Origin: STC-54 sp964504665 | Lineage (GTDB): Bacteria; Patescibacteriota; Microgenomatia; Daviesbacterales; UBA10151 | DNA length: 45,813 nt | NCBI GenBank assembly: GCA_964504665.1 | Contig: CAZDEH010000007.1 | Span: forward strand, 1-45,813 | Direction: 5' to 3' | Shown here: positions 31,038 to 39,824 of the stretch, piece after piece | How positions within the stretch are numbered: position 1 is the stretch's first letter | How the letters are laid out: each line of letters starts with the position of its first letter | Notes under the pieces: generated by a model | The model's database searches: none | What the model was told of the DNA's origin: nothing | The model's input: the letters and a program-made list of their open reading frames with translations, nothing else | Made by a program: the position numbers and the translations under genes

Positions 31038-31757
31038 TCATTTCTTCAAAAACTCAAAAACTACTGGAAAGATTACTTCTTCCCATTTAGCATAACCCTT
31101 GGCTGATGGATGTAAACCATCTGAAATATAGTCTTCATTATCTGTCATGGTTTGGCTGATCGGAAAAATATCAGCAACTCTAAGATCCCTTTTATTTGCT
31201 TCATCCCTAATTGCTTGATTATATTCTTCAATAAGTTTTGATACATCTTGTGTTTGGTAACCTATTGAGGCGGGAGATTTTGAATGGTCAGGGATAGTAA
31301 TAAGAACAATATTTTTAGGGTTTGTTAAGATTGATTGAAGTTTATTTAATAATTCTTCTAATTCCTGACGGAACAGTTTAGTATCTTTTTGTCCAAAGTT
31401 ATCATTTGCTCCGATTAAAACTGTCACAAAATCCGGTTTTATCTTTTCAATAACAGGTAGTTCTAACGTGGCAGCATCTCTAACCGTATAACCTGAAACT
31501 GCGGGATTTGCTATCAAATTTATATTTATCCCTCGCTGCCTTAAGTGATTGGTTAAGACATTTGGCCAGCGGCTACTCTCACTAATACCTAAGCCTATGG
31601 TGTATGAATCACCTATGGCTACATACCTAATTTCATCTGCCGAATTTTTATCCAAGACCATATTAAGTTTCTGATTATTTTGTATTTTGTACCAACTAAT
31701 CAGAATAAATAAAAAGATAAAAGAAATTATAAGTAAAAAAATATTTCTAGGTGTCAT
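31038..31757 (-). CDS. Membrane-anchored SGNH/GDSL hydrolase
   Basis: 239 residues: an N-terminal membrane helix (about 5-22) then a lysophospholipase L1-like esterase. Block I is AIGDSYTIGLG (nucleophile Ser), block III is LIGANDNFG, and block V is SDGLHPSAKGY with the Asp-His pair. The Gly of block II is in the NPAVSGYT segment. Substrate (lipid, acyl sugar or acetylated glycan) is unknown; it acts outside the membrane. A minus-strand TATAAT (31771-31766) precedes the ATG by 8 nt and an inverted-repeat element (31781-31847) lies just upstream of that. Confidence 0.88.
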   Translation of the reverse strand: MTPRNIFLLIISFIFLFILISWYKIQNNQKLNMVLDKNSADEIRYVAIGDSYTIGLGISESSRWPNVLTNHLRQRGININLIANPAVSGYTVRDAATLELPVIEKIKPDFVTVLIGANDNFGQKDTKLFRQELEELLNKLQSILTNPKNIVLITIPDHSKSPASIGYQTQDVSKLIEEYNQAIRDEANKRDLRVADIFPISQTMTDNEDYISDGLHPSAKGYAKWEEVIFPVVFEFLKK

Positions 31758-31780
31758 TTTTAATGATTATATCATTACAA

Positions 31781-31847
31781 TTTAGCTTCTAAATTACAAG
31801 GAAGACATATCCATAGGGATATACATTGTTTATATATTGAAGCTAAA
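31781..31847. repeat. Inverted-repeat element, copy 1
   Basis: TTTAGCTTC (31781-31789) and GAAGCTAAA (31839-31847) enclose a core with ATATCC-ATAG-GGATAT and CATTGTTT. The 21 bases CCATAGGGATATACATTGTTT (31811-31831) recur exactly at 33133-33153. It lies upstream of the SGNH gene, across its -35 region. Confidence 0.6.
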
Positions 31848-31925
31848 ATATAATTTAGTTCGAACCTGAAAATTACAGCATTTAAGGAGTTTAGTTTTAT
31901 GAATTGAAAAATCTAATAAAGTTTA

Positions 31926-33008
31926 TTAGATTTCAACTCCCCAACTCATTAATATCCTTCTAAGACGAGAAGATGTCCCAAGTCGAGCTGTCTTCCTTAA
32001 ACCTTCAACCAAATCAATATCTCTTAATAATCTCGGGAAAGTATGTATAACGGAATTTGCTGGTAAGGGCTTATCAAATATTACGGAACCTAATTCAGGA
32101 GGTATTTGCAAATTTGGTCTTTTGAATACTTGTCCCAGGGTGTATCTATAATAAGCTCCACTAAGGTCCTCCCACTCTTTTCTGTTGTGATCTAAATAAT
32201 ATTCTTTGAAACTATCAAGATCTTTAAATTGAGGACCAGTATGAGTTAGAAAACCTTTTTCCAGGAGTTTAAAGACAGATTCAGCTACAGCGATATCTTG
32301 TTGAATCCTAGTTCTTTTATTGCTTGCATCGTCATAATAATTCATTAATAGGGCAGCATCTTCTTCATCCGATATGATCTGTGATTGTTTTGTAATAGCG
32401 ATAATATTATCTTTCCCTGTATTTCTAAATTCTTCCCGTTGATTACCCGTATCATCTTTTAAGCTTTCTGGAGCTTGAAAAATAAGCATGCGTCCTCTGC
32501 TATTTCTTACCAAATCACAAGCCAGTCTATAACTGCCTCTATTGGTTCCTGCAATAGTCTCACAATCTTTATCTACACCTGAGGTGACTAGAATTGTTTC
32601 CAGAAATAATGCGCCTGGTCTTGGCAGGTATTCTAAACCAACCTCGACCACTTCTTGGTATAGATCCGAAGCAGCGTCATATTCAGAGTCGGTTATGAAT
32701 CCTTGAGGATTTGTTACTCTGCCAGCACTTCTACCAAGCTTAAGTATTCTACCAAACTCGGTAAAATAGAAACTAAAATTCGTCTTATGTCTTTCCTGCC
32801 AATCAAGAATATCCTTATTTGTTTTTAGAGCGACAACTTCCTGCCCGCAGAAAGTTGTCTTGTGACACAAAGAAAGACCTGCAATGGTTACGGGGATAGA
32901 TGCTGTTTCGTCCGGAGTATCAGTAAGCAAAGTATCTACTAACCCATTATGAAAGGGTAAATATAGATTTTGGTCAATGTTATTTAGCACTTCCAAATTG
33001 GTAGGCAT
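31926..33008 (-). CDS. Uncharacterised soluble protein, 360 residues
   Basis: No family recognised. There is no signal peptide or membrane helix; the protein is acidic in the middle (ISDEEDAALLMNYYDD) and more basic at the C-terminus (LRKTARLGTSSRLRRI). Four Cys occur (LCHKTTFCG, DCETI, ACDL); the first pair and nearby His could bind metal, but this is conjecture. Predicted mixed alpha/beta. It is bracketed by two copies of the inverted-repeat element (31781-31847 and 33104-33168), the second upstream of its start. Nothing in the context gives a function. Confidence 0.7.
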   Translation of the reverse strand: MPTNLEVLNNIDQNLYLPFHNGLVDTLLTDTPDETASIPVTIAGLSLCHKTTFCGQEVVALKTNKDILDWQERHKTNFSFYFTEFGRILKLGRSAGRVTNPQGFITDSEYDAASDLYQEVVEVGLEYLPRPGALFLETILVTSGVDKDCETIAGTNRGSYRLACDLVRNSRGRMLIFQAPESLKDDTGNQREEFRNTGKDNIIAITKQSQIISDEEDAALLMNYYDDASNKRTRIQQDIAVAESVFKLLEKGFLTHTGPQFKDLDSFKEYYLDHNRKEWEDLSGAYYRYTLGQVFKRPNLQIPPELGSVIFDKPLPANSVIHTFPRLLRDIDLVEGLRKTARLGTSSRLRRILMSWGVEI

Positions 33009-33103
33009 TATTATTTAACGAAAATTATAGGGTATTAGATACTAAATATCAATAAAATGTTCAACAATGTAAATCCACAACCCCGAAACTAGAGGATTAA
33101 AAA

Positions 33104-33168
33104 TTAGCTTCAAAACAACCAGAAAAACATACCCATAGGGATATACATTGTTTGCAATATGAGGCTAA
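33104..33168. repeat. Inverted-repeat element, copy 2
   Basis: TTAGCTTC (33104-33111) and GAGGCTAA (33161-33168) form the outer arms, with one G-T pair where copy 1 has A-T. The core CATACCCATAGGGATATACATT and the following TGTTT differ from copy 1 at one base in 26. It stands 96 nt upstream of the 360-residue gene. The remaining 33009-33240 gap shows no gene. Confidence 0.6.
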
Positions 33169-33240
33169 AAGTTAAATTAACTTATAATTAGCAATAAAAT
33201 TCATAGGTGGAATTTTTTAATAGTTTAAAACAGCAGACGA

Positions 33241-33891
33241 TTATAGACCAACAGCGTTAGCTCCATACTCCGCTTGTGCTTGGGTAAATTTCTCAAACTT
33301 CAACTGATTAATCAAACCACCGCGCGAAAATGCTGTCATATCCATATACGATTTAGCTTTTTTAGCTGCTTGTTCGTTCCAGTTTCCACCAGAATTATCT
33401 GCACCATATACCGCATCTTCATGAGAAAACTTTTCGAATTCTAGCTGAGCAACCAGTCCATCATGAGATAAAGCTGAGAAGCTTAAATACGATTTTGCTT
33501 TTGTTACTGCATTCCTTTGACTAACTGTCTCACTCGAAACAGGTGCAGATTGTTTGGTTTGAATTGGCGTTGGTGTATTAGTTTTCTTTACAGGAACTTT
33601 TGTTGGTTCTTGTGTTTGCTGTTCGGGAGAGGCAGTTGGTTGAGTAGGCGTTTCTGTCACAGGGCTAGTTGTTGGCGTACTATTTTGAGTGTTTGAAGTT
33701 GTTGAAGAAGAGTTACTTCCACGAATAGCATTCACGAGAATGAAGAAGGCAAAAACACCTGTGATAATCCATTTTGCTGTTTTGTGCCAAGTTGCGTGTT
33801 TCCACATTAAGTACAAACCAACAGGGAAGAAGAGAATTAAGAGAGCGATTATTCCTCCCGTGCTTTGATACCATTTATTTTTAGTTTCCAT
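33241..33891 (-). CDS. Ltp-domain surface protein with two tandem repeats
   Basis: 216 residues. Two N-terminal membrane segments (about 8-27 and 37-58), a long Thr/Pro/Gln/Ser-rich linker (60-125), then two copies of an approx. 45-residue module: AVTKAKSYLSFSALSHDGLVA..EFEKFSHEDAVYGA and AAKKAKSYMDMTAFSRGGLIN..KFEKFTQAQAEYGA. This is the Ltp (host-cell-surface-exposed lipoprotein) helix-turn-helix repeat. In a Streptococcus phage such modules block DNA entry of other phages (superinfection exclusion); in cellular proteins the role is unproven. A shortened relative of the inverted-repeat element (CCATAGGGAT, near 33971) lies upstream. Confidence 0.82.
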   Translation of the reverse strand: METKNKWYQSTGGIIALLILFFPVGLYLMWKHATWHKTAKWIITGVFAFFILVNAIRGSNSSSTTSNTQNSTPTTSPVTETPTQPTASPEQQTQEPTKVPVKKTNTPTPIQTKQSAPVSSETVSQRNAVTKAKSYLSFSALSHDGLVAQLEFEKFSHEDAVYGADNSGGNWNEQAAKKAKSYMDMTAFSRGGLINQLKFEKFTQAQAEYGANAVGL

Positions 33892-33999
33892 AATTTATAT
33901 TATATGTAAACAGTTATAACTGTGCAATAAATTAAACGGTTGAGCAGATAATATCGATATTTACTCTTGTCCATAGGGATTTATGGTAGGCTAAATAGT

Positions 34000-34707
34000 T
34001 TAGCGGATGACAACTCTGGTGCCTGGATTACTTGGCGTGGCTCTGACTGCTCCCTGATTTGGTGGAACAACCGGTCCTGCCCATTCAAATATCTGGGCAG
34101 CATTAGCTAAAGGTTCATTGATACAACCATGACTCATAGGATGTCCAAAGTTATTATGCCAGTAAGCTCCATGTAAGGCATACCCCTGATAAAAAAACAT
34201 ATTGTTAGGGACATTGGGTAAACTATAATAAGTACCTAAATCTTTAGATCCGCCAGACATTCTTTGGTTTCTGGTTTTATACCAGATATAAAAGGTGCCT
34301 TTGGGAGTAGAATTCCACAGTCCAGAAGAGATTAAAAACTCCATAACAAGTTTATTACCTTCCCATGCCCGGACTTTTTGTTCAATTAAGGAAACTTCAA
34401 TCCATTTTTCTTCCCCGGCAGCGTTAGTTGTTCCTAGCACTTGTTCTGATTCATTCCCGTTGGAGTTTGCTAAGGCAAGGGAGGTTTTAGGGTAATCAAT
34501 GACCTGATTGTCGTAAATTGCAACATTAGCACTTTCTTCAAATTGGCCGGAAGAGCTTAAAATATTTTCAACTTGACAGCAAGAGGTTGTATAATCATCA
34601 GATAGATGAAGGTTGTAAACGACAAAGCGTTTTGCAGGAAGATAGAAATAAACAGTAGCCACTGTAAGAAGAACTAACAATATAAATATGGGCAGGATTC
34701 TATGCAT
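34000..34707 (-). CDS. L,D-transpeptidase (YkuD domain)
   Basis: 235 residues: an N-terminal membrane helix (about 4-21), about 70 residues of spacer, then the YkuD domain from EEKWIEVSLIEQKVRAWEG to the end. The active-site motif is ALHGAYWHNNFGHPMSHGCINEP, with both His and the catalytic Cys, complete. It forms 3-3 crosslinks or attaches proteins to peptidoglycan outside the membrane, alongside the D,D-carboxypeptidase at 4999 that would supply tetrapeptide substrates. No LysM or other wall-binding domain is present. Confidence 0.92.
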   Translation of the reverse strand: MHRILPIFILLVLLTVATVYFYLPAKRFVVYNLHLSDDYTTSCCQVENILSSSGQFEESANVAIYDNQVIDYPKTSLALANSNGNESEQVLGTTNAAGEEKWIEVSLIEQKVRAWEGNKLVMEFLISSGLWNSTPKGTFYIWYKTRNQRMSGGSKDLGTYYSLPNVPNNMFFYQGYALHGAYWHNNFGHPMSHGCINEPLANAAQIFEWAGPVVPPNQGAVRATPSNPGTRVVIR

Positions 34708-34771
34708 TAATTTAATTGTCTACAGGCTGTATCAAGAAGTCAATAGGTGATAAAATTTTACCAGTAATAAC

Positions 34772-35890
34772 ATGTATTATCAAGCTATATTTAAGCACAG
34801 GCATTGGTTTATCACTTTGTTTATTTATGGGGTGGTATTAACCATTATCTATTTTTTGGTATTCTTCATCGTTCCACGAATTTTACCGGAAGTAGAGTTC
34901 TCCAATACGCAAAGACAGGGAATCGTCTTTAGAAATGAACGTTGGAGTGGTGAAATTATGGTTACCGGTGATATCTGGGCATTTCCAGGTTCTAATGTAG
35001 TAATTATGCCAGGTACTAAAATAGTAGTTTCGAACGAAGACCATTTTAATTTGCATTTTTTACCTTGGGACTTAAGATCTGGATTAAATGTTGGTAAAGA
35101 TAGTTTTGGTGTTAGGAATGGGGAGCTATTCCGCGACGAGAAAAATAAGATTCAACTAAACTTTGCCAAAATATATGCAATTGGCACAAGGGAGCAACCT
35201 ATTGAAATTATGTCTAAAGGATCAGACCCGCCAAGCCCGTATGATTTTAATGGCTTAACTATTAATGAAGGTATTTTGAGTTTTGTAAAAATTTCAAATT
35301 ATCGTCGATTATCGATTGATGATAAGGTGACAGTTCGGGATAGTGAGCTAGTGAATTCTGGAGAATGTGCTATTTGTATAGAATATAACAATCCAACTGT
35401 TGTAAATAACGTTTTTAGAGATAATCTAAGAAGTTATATTTGGGTTTTGGGAGGTAGTCCTAGGATTAATGATAATTTATTTTTATCGTCTTATGGAGAC
35501 GGTATAGTAGTTGATCCTAAAATAGTTGGGGCTCCGATTGTTTATCATAACAGCTTTGAGATGCCCAATCAGATTGTTATAAAATTATTATCCGGTAATG
35601 AGGAAATAGGTGGAGTTTTAGCATTTAATGATTTTGCTGGAAGCAATAAAATATTATTGCCGTGTGACAGCAAGATAAAACTTATCCAAAACCAGATCCG
35701 TGGAATAATTGAATTTGCTGAATCTGGAAATTGTGTAGGTAATTTTATGATAGGACCTAATTATTGGTTTTCTAAAGACCGGAATGCAATTATTAAAGAA
35801 AAAATTATTGGTAAAGGGTCTGGTTTTAACATAACAATACCTGTTGTATTAAACTCTCCTTCCGGCAATGTTGGGAGAAGAGTTCAATAA
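34772..35890 (+). CDS. Membrane-anchored parallel beta-helix repeat protein
   Basis: 372 residues. One membrane segment (about 12-36, WFITLFIYGVVLTIIYFLVFFIV), then a surface domain of short beta-strand repeats (NPTVVNNVFRDN, SPRINDNLFLSS, APIVYHNSFEM, KLIQNQIRG) typical of right-handed parallel beta-helices of the pectate-lyase/NosD type. The entry segment GEIMVTGDIWAFPGSNVVIMPGT is the usual start of such helices. No catalytic residues are recognised, so binding to glycans or a structural role is as likely as enzyme activity. Diverges from the L,D-transpeptidase gene. Confidence 0.72.
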   Translation: MYYQAIFKHRHWFITLFIYGVVLTIIYFLVFFIVPRILPEVEFSNTQRQGIVFRNERWSGEIMVTGDIWAFPGSNVVIMPGTKIVVSNEDHFNLHFLPWDLRSGLNVGKDSFGVRNGELFRDEKNKIQLNFAKIYAIGTREQPIEIMSKGSDPPSPYDFNGLTINEGILSFVKISNYRRLSIDDKVTVRDSELVNSGECAICIEYNNPTVVNNVFRDNLRSYIWVLGGSPRINDNLFLSSYGDGIVVDPKIVGAPIVYHNSFEMPNQIVIKLLSGNEEIGGVLAFNDFAGSNKILLPCDSKIKLIQNQIRGIIEFAESGNCVGNFMIGPNYWFSKDRNAIIKEKIIGKGSGFNITIPVVLNSPSGNVGRRVQ

Positions 35891-35937
35891 GCCCCCTTGT
35901 CAGAAAATAACTGAGATGTTATATAAGAATAAATTCT

Positions 35938-36633
35938 ATGAATCAAAAACATATTGTCATTATTTTTGCGATTCTTACGGTATTGGGTTTAAGTGCAGCG
36001 GGAGTTAATTCTCTTAAGGGAACCTTAACAGAGGGAAATATTACTCCTACTCCGACGAGTGAGGTCACAATTAATTTAAACGGAAATAAGAAATCTCCGA
36101 GTCCATTATCCGGACAAAATCCCAATACCAGTTTGATATCAAAGGTTCCCCAGGTGACCTCAACTTTAAAAAAGTATCGCCAGTTTCCGGGAAATTTAAC
36201 TCCTGAAGAACTAAAAAATAAAAAAGCAGACATAGAAACTGACAAAGGTACGATTTCTTTTGAAATTTATCCGGAAGCGACTAAAGCTGCCTCTAATTTT
36301 ATTTTTTTAGCGAGAGATGGTTTTTATGATAACCTGACTTTTCATAGAGTCGTACCTGGTTTTGTAATTCAAGGAGGAGATCCAAACGGAACAGGAACGG
36401 GGGGGCCTGGTTATCAATTTGAAGATGAACCGGTTACAAAGAAATATTTGAAAGGAATTGTGGCTATGGCAAACTCCGGTCCAAATACCAATGGATCACA
36501 ATTTTTTATTATGTTAGCTGATAATCCGGAGTTACCTCCTAAATACACTATTTTTGGTAAAGTAGTTAAAGGACAGGATGTGGTAGATAAAATTCAGGTC
36601 GGAGATATGATGAGGAAAGTAACTATAAAGTAA
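35938..36633 (+). CDS. Cyclophilin-type peptidyl-prolyl cis-trans isomerase, exported
   Basis: 231 residues. Signal or anchor sequence (about 6-22), a Thr/Pro/Ser/Asn-rich spacer to about 75, then the cyclophilin domain: FHRVVPGFVIQGGDP with the catalytic Arg, GGPGYQFEDEP, MANSGPNTNGSQFFI, and YTIFGKVVKG. All main active-site residues are present. It should assist folding of secreted proteins outside the membrane. TTGTCA (35897-35902), 17 nt, TATATA (35920-35925) gives a promoter 12 nt before the ATG. Confidence 0.93.
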   Translation: MNQKHIVIIFAILTVLGLSAAGVNSLKGTLTEGNITPTPTSEVTINLNGNKKSPSPLSGQNPNTSLISKVPQVTSTLKKYRQFPGNLTPEELKNKKADIETDKGTISFEIYPEATKAASNFIFLARDGFYDNLTFHRVVPGFVIQGGDPNGTGTGGPGYQFEDEPVTKKYLKGIVAMANSGPNTNGSQFFIMLADNPELPPKYTIFGKVVKGQDVVDKIQVGDMMRKVTIK

Positions 36634-36636
36634 AAG

Positions 36637-36652
36637 ACACAACATACTGTAT
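36637..36652. promoter_or_regulatory. Candidate NrdR box
   Basis: ACACAACATACTGTAT matches the NrdR-box consensus (ACACWATATATWGTGT type) at most positions, and abuts a TTGACA at 36654-36659 that could be the nrdR-nrdJ -35 box. Such boxes usually come in pairs; a convincing second one was not found. Confidence 0.45.
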
Positions 36653-36735
36653 ATTGACAGATGTACTAGTCTGTATGTTAAGTTAAATGAGCAAGTTAAA
36701 AGTATTACTTTATACAAGATGTTGTATAAGAAGAG

Positions 36736-37179
36736 ATGAAATGCCCTTTCTGTAGTAATTTTAGTAATCGGGTTGTAGATAAACGGTCAGTTTTTAGTTC
36801 TGGGGAAATTAGAAGAAGACGTGAATGTTTACATTGTCAAGGAAGATTTACTACTTATGAGCGGTTATCCAACTTACAATTTTTGGTTATTAAAAAAGAT
36901 GGTCATAGGGAACCATATAACCATGATAAATTAAAAAATGGGATTACAAAAGCCTTAGAAAAAAGACCGACAGCCGCACATTTAGATGAATTTGTGTTAA
37001 AGATTGAAAGAAAAATTTGGAAAAAAGGAGTTAGTGAAATAACTTCACGGCAAATCGGTAAAGTAGCACTTTCAGAACTAAAAAAAGTAGATAGTGTTGC
37101 GTACTTACGGTTTGCAAGCGTTTATCGACAATTTCAGGATCCGAGGGATTTTGCAAGGGAACTTGCAAGCATGAATTAA
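36736..37179 (+). CDS. nrdR: Transcriptional repressor NrdR
   Basis: 147 residues, full length. An N-terminal zinc ribbon (CPFC at 3-6, CLHC at 32-35, with RRRECLHCQGRFTTYER) is followed by the ATP-cone, FLVIKKDGHREPYNHDKLKNGI. It senses ATP/dATP and represses ribonucleotide reductase genes, and here lies 5 nt upstream of nrdJ, whose regulator it must be. A candidate binding site lies about 90 nt upstream, so it may repress itself too. Confidence 0.95.
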   Translation: MKCPFCSNFSNRVVDKRSVFSSGEIRRRRECLHCQGRFTTYERLSNLQFLVIKKDGHREPYNHDKLKNGITKALEKRPTAAHLDEFVLKIERKIWKKGVSEITSRQIGKVALSELKKVDSVAYLRFASVYRQFQDPRDFARELASMN

Positions 37180-37184
37180 ATAAA

Positions 37185-39650
37185 ATGGGTAAAAAAATAA
37201 AGAAAACTACAGCTGAAATTTTCTCTCAACAAATAATTCCCATTATGGGTGAGTCTTTAAAACACCAACCAAGGAGACTCGAAGTCACTCCAATTTCTGA
37301 AAATTCAACTATTTTAGAGGGGTTACAAGAAAAAATTTTTACAGACAGATACGCCTGGAAAGACGAAGATGGGAACCCGATGGAAACCGTACCAGATCAG
37401 ATGTGGGCACGAGTTGCAAAAGCTATAGCAGCGGTTGAAAAAACACCAAAGCTGCAAAGAGTTTGGGAAGATAAGTTTTTTGATGCCCTATTAGGTTTTA
37501 AATTCTTACCTGGAGGTAGAATTTTATCTGCTGCCGGAACTGGTTACGAGGTAACTTACTATAACTGTTTTGTAATCCCTTCTCCTTCGGACTCCCGTGG
37601 TGGTATTATTGATAATTTAAAAATTATGGTTGAAATGTTATCCCGGGCTGGGGGGGTTGGGATTAATCTCTCCACACTCAGACCAAGTGGTGCTAGGGTT
37701 CATAAGGTGAACGGTACTTCTTCTGGTCCTGTCAACTGGGCTAATCTTTATTCAGTAGCTTGTCATGATGTAGTTCAACAAGGAGGTTCAAGACGTGGTG
37801 CACTAATGTTAATGCTTCATGACTGGCATCCTGATATAGAAGAATTTATTACTGCTAAACAAGACCTGACCCGTCTTTCAGGGGCTAATTTATCTGTCTG
37901 TCTTTCTGATGATTTTATGAAAGCAGTTGAGGAAGATTTGGATTGGGTTCTCCGTTTTCCGGATCATAAATACCCTAAATATGATTTGGAATGGGATGGT
38001 GATTTGCTAGGTTGGGAAGCCAAGGGTTATCCTGTAAATATTTATAATACTGTGAAGGCGAAAGAAGTTTGGAATAAAATCTGTCAATCCGCTTGGGCTT
38101 CCGCTGAACCTGGTTTGCATTTTCTTGATCGTAGTAATAAACAGTCAAATACCTGGTATTTTGAAAAATTAATTTGTACAAACCCATGCGGTGAACAGCC
38201 TTTAGGACCTTGGGCTGTGTGTAATCTAGGCTCTCTAAATTTATCAGCTTTTGTGGAAAACGGTGAGATGAATTACCAGGAGCTTTCTGAATATACAAAA
38301 GTGGCGATTAGATTTTTAGATAATGTTATAGACGATAATTATTATTTTTATCCTGAAAACGAAGAAGTTCAAAAACAAATACGTCGGACAGGGCTTGGTA
38401 CCATGGGACTCGGAGACGCCTTAATTAAAATGCAAATAAGATATGGATCAGAAGAGTCTCTCACAGTCATCGAGAAAATCTATAAAACGATTAGAGATAG
38501 TGCTTATTCAGCTTCTGCCGATATTGCACTGGAAAAAGGAATATTTCCAAAGTTTGACAGAGATAAATATTTGCAAGGATACTTTATTAACAATCTTCCG
38601 GAAGATATTCGTGAAAAAATAGCTAAAAATGGAATCAGGAACGCAATTTTATTAACACAAGCCCCAACCGGAACCACCAGTCTGTTGGCAGGTGTCAGTT
38701 CCGGAATTGAACCGGTTTTTGATTTTGCAATGAAAAGGAAAGACAGAACAGGTGAAAGTATCATTTATCACCCCCTTTTTAAAGCCTGGAGGGATGAAAA
38801 TCCGGAAACTGAAGTGCCTCCTGATTATTTTGTGAGTGCAAATGATCTGACTCCTAATGATCATGTTTTTGTACAAGCGGCAGTTCAAAAATATACCGAC
38901 TCTTCAATTTCTAAAACTGTTAATGCTCCGAATAACCATACTGTGGGAGAGGTTCGAAAACTATACATGGATGCATATAAATTAGGTTGTAAAGGGGTTA
39001 CCTATATGAGAGATGGATCACGAGAGGGAGTACTAACTCACATTGAAAATAATCCAATAAAAGATGAAAACATCAATATAAAACCAGCTACTCACCGTCC
39101 GATGGTTTTACCGGGGCATACTTATGAGGTATTAACTCCGGTTGGTAAAGCTTTTATTACTGTTAATCAGGATGAAAATGGAATACCAATGGAAGTTTTC
39201 ATTACAGTTGGGAAAACCGGGATGCATACTGGAGCTGATGCTGAAGCTTTAGGACGGTTAATATCTATTGCGCTTCGGGTTGATAGCACAAAAAGACTGG
39301 AAGTGGCTGAGAAGATTGTTGGTCAGCTTAGGGGGATTGGTGGAGCATCACATATTGGTTTTGGTAAAGAAAGAGTGATGAGTTTAGCTGATGCTGTGGC
39401 AAAAGTGTTGGCTGAGGATTTAGCACATAAAGATGTAAATAATAATGAAACAATGCCTCTTAATTTAAGCGATGAAAATAACACTTCCACCAATGGTGTA
39501 GTTCATGATATTCAACCGGGTTTATTGCCTTTTGAGGAAAAGCAAATTACTTTTAAAGGTGGTGATCTTTGTCCTGAATGTGGTCAAGCCACCTTTGTTT
39601 TTGAAGAAGGTTGTAAGAAATGTCATAATTGTGGTTACTCAATGTGTTAA
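37185..39650 (+). CDS. nrdJ: Adenosylcobalamin-dependent (class II) ribonucleotide reductase
   Basis: 821 residues. Makes deoxyribonucleotides with a B12 radical. Seen in order: FKFLPGGRILSAAGT, YNCFVIPS (redox Cys), GVGINLSTLRPSGARV, CTNPCGEQPLG (active-site NPCGE with the radical Cys), CNLGSLNL, TQAPTGTTSLLAG, and a C-terminal zinc-ribbon-like tail, CPECG...CKKCHNCGYSMC, that carries thiols to recharge the active site. No small radical subunit gene is nearby, as expected for class II. NrdR lies upstream and a corrinoid adenosyltransferase downstream, so the enzyme, repressor and cofactor supply are grouped. Confidence 0.94.
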   Translation: MGKKIKKTTAEIFSQQIIPIMGESLKHQPRRLEVTPISENSTILEGLQEKIFTDRYAWKDEDGNPMETVPDQMWARVAKAIAAVEKTPKLQRVWEDKFFDALLGFKFLPGGRILSAAGTGYEVTYYNCFVIPSPSDSRGGIIDNLKIMVEMLSRAGGVGINLSTLRPSGARVHKVNGTSSGPVNWANLYSVACHDVVQQGGSRRGALMLMLHDWHPDIEEFITAKQDLTRLSGANLSVCLSDDFMKAVEEDLDWVLRFPDHKYPKYDLEWDGDLLGWEAKGYPVNIYNTVKAKEVWNKICQSAWASAEPGLHFLDRSNKQSNTWYFEKLICTNPCGEQPLGPWAVCNLGSLNLSAFVENGEMNYQELSEYTKVAIRFLDNVIDDNYYFYPENEEVQKQIRRTGLGTMGLGDALIKMQIRYGSEESLTVIEKIYKTIRDSAYSASADIALEKGIFPKFDRDKYLQGYFINNLPEDIREKIAKNGIRNAILLTQAPTGTTSLLAGVSSGIEPVFDFAMKRKDRTGESIIYHPLFKAWRDENPETEVPPDYFVSANDLTPNDHVFVQAAVQKYTDSSISKTVNAPNNHTVGEVRKLYMDAYKLGCKGVTYMRDGSREGVLTHIENNPIKDENINIKPATHRPMVLPGHTYEVLTPVGKAFITVNQDENGIPMEVFITVGKTGMHTGADAEALGRLISIALRVDSTKRLEVAEKIVGQLRGIGGASHIGFGKERVMSLADAVAKVLAEDLAHKDVNNNETMPLNLSDENNTSTNGVVHDIQPGLLPFEEKQITFKGGDLCPECGQATFVFEEGCKKCHNCGYSMC

Positions 39651-39659
39651 ATGTGATAA

Positions 39660-39824
39660 ATGAAAGATAAAGAGCCTATAGATGAAGTTTATATAGTTTT
39701 GGAAAAAGACCATCGTGAAGGAGTGGTTTTATGCTCAATTTGTAGAGCTCCAACAACTTTAGCTTACCACCCCAGGGGTGTCGCCTCAAACTTCATCAAT
39801 CAATTGATGCTTAATCATTGCTAA
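39660..39824 (+). pseudogene. Small Cys-containing gene truncated by the REP/RAYT element
   Basis: ATG at 39660, 9 nt after nrdJ, opens 54 codons. The first 36 look genuine: MKDKEPIDEVYIVLEKDHRE, then VVLCSICRAPTTLAYH with a CxxC. After that the frame enters the palindrome at 39768 and the antisense tail of the RAYT gene, ending at 39824. It looks like the start of a small zinc-ribbon-type protein cut off by the insertion. Expression of a truncated peptide is possible. Confidence 0.45.
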
